Origin: Zoroaster sp. YZ-2022
Taxonomy: Eukaryota; Echinodermata; Asteroidea; Forcipulatida; Zoroasteridae
DNA: 64,000 bases
NCBI GenBank assembly: GCA_029582265.1
Contig: CM055835.1
Coordinates: 11,649,498 to 11,713,497, forward strand
Direction: 5' to 3'
This document shows, piece after piece, positions 63,680 through 64,000 of this stretch; positions within the stretch are counted from its first letter, which is position 1; every line of letters starts with the position of its first letter. The position numbers and the translations under genes are program-made. Below the pieces are notes generated by a model. That model saw only the letters and a list, made by a program, of their open reading frames with translations, searched no databases and was not told the DNA's origin.

Positions 63680-64000
63680 GTAAGTCTACTGTTTATGTGC
63701 GTACCTTTCAGATGTCTACTTACCTTGCCTGGGCATATTAGTCAAACGGCCTAACTGGCGGACAACATTCCAATATTTATCGGACATTCGTGGTACAATC
63801 TACTCCATGTAGAAGCTTTTGAGAGCACAAAACTTTATAGATCTTTGCTGATTGATAGGGCATCAGAGATGTATTGCATTACTCATATTTTACAGTGATG
63901 TGCACTATCGTCCTAACCTGAGCAAACGTTCAACAAGGCATTGAATCGGTGTTCTAGTTTAAAATGAACAAAGTGACTTAAAATTACTTATACAGGTCTT
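63680..64000 (+). other. Intron 45 start, possible next acceptor at the window edge
   Basis: No coding signal until ATTACTTATACAG at 63983-63995, which would be an acceptable acceptor for an exon starting at 63996. Too short to confirm. Confidence 0.4.

Overview
The window is AT-rich, intron-rich animal genomic DNA. It is dominated by one very large plus-strand gene with 45 recognisable exons between 5008 and 63679. The exons are short (60-290 bp), almost all introns are phase 1, and the introns are packed with MITEs, tRNA-derived SINEs and decayed retrotransposons. The domain set (VWD, EGF, SEA, transmembrane) and the repeat types suggest a marine invertebrate deuterostome, with an echinoderm as my first guess. 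The species cannot be fixed from the sequence.

Main gene. Spliced, the 45 exons give 6,099 nt, exactly 2,033 codons, and the reading frame holds across every junction. Both ends of the gene lie outside the window. From N to C the protein holds: the end of a von Willebrand D (VWD) domain; a cadherin-like/Ig-like beta module; two ordinary EGF modules; a run of calcium-binding EGF modules (D-x-[ND]-E-C starts) with one non-calcium module inside it; a first SEA domain; three EGF modules; ten short repeats of about 31 residues with unusual cysteine spacing; two more EGF modules; a second SEA domain with a GSVI motif that resembles SEA autocleavage sites; a last EGF module split by a phase 2 intron; a Ser/Thr-rich stalk; one transmembrane helix; and a cytoplasmic tail that is still open at 63679. 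This layout resembles MUC4/SUSD2-type membrane mucins, so NIDO and AMOP domains may lie upstream of the window.

Region by region. 1-5007 is intron or upstream DNA with two tRNA-like repeat units (about 2.8-3.4 kb). 5008-12828 carries the VWD, beta-module and first EGF exons, with a 70-bp tandem repeat and a 31-bp perfect hairpin in one intron. 13219-34188 is the calcium-binding EGF array; one of its introns holds a 4.1-kb element with 28-bp perfect terminal inverted repeats and a candidate spliced minus-strand gene. 34685-46283 has SEA1 and the short-repeat array, including a tandem duplication of a three-exon block (41924-44513 and 44516-46850). 46814-53372 is a Ty3/gypsy-type LTR element with 115-bp LTRs, a hAT-like element nested in its gag region and a LINE fragment nested in its pol region. 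53678-63679 carries the last EGF modules, SEA2, the transmembrane and cytoplasmic exons, with a hAT-like element and a DIRS-like remnant in one intron.

No rRNA genes, CRISPR arrays, bacterial-type operons or confident functional tRNA genes were seen. The promoter, start codon, stop codon and poly(A) site of the main gene are not in the window.
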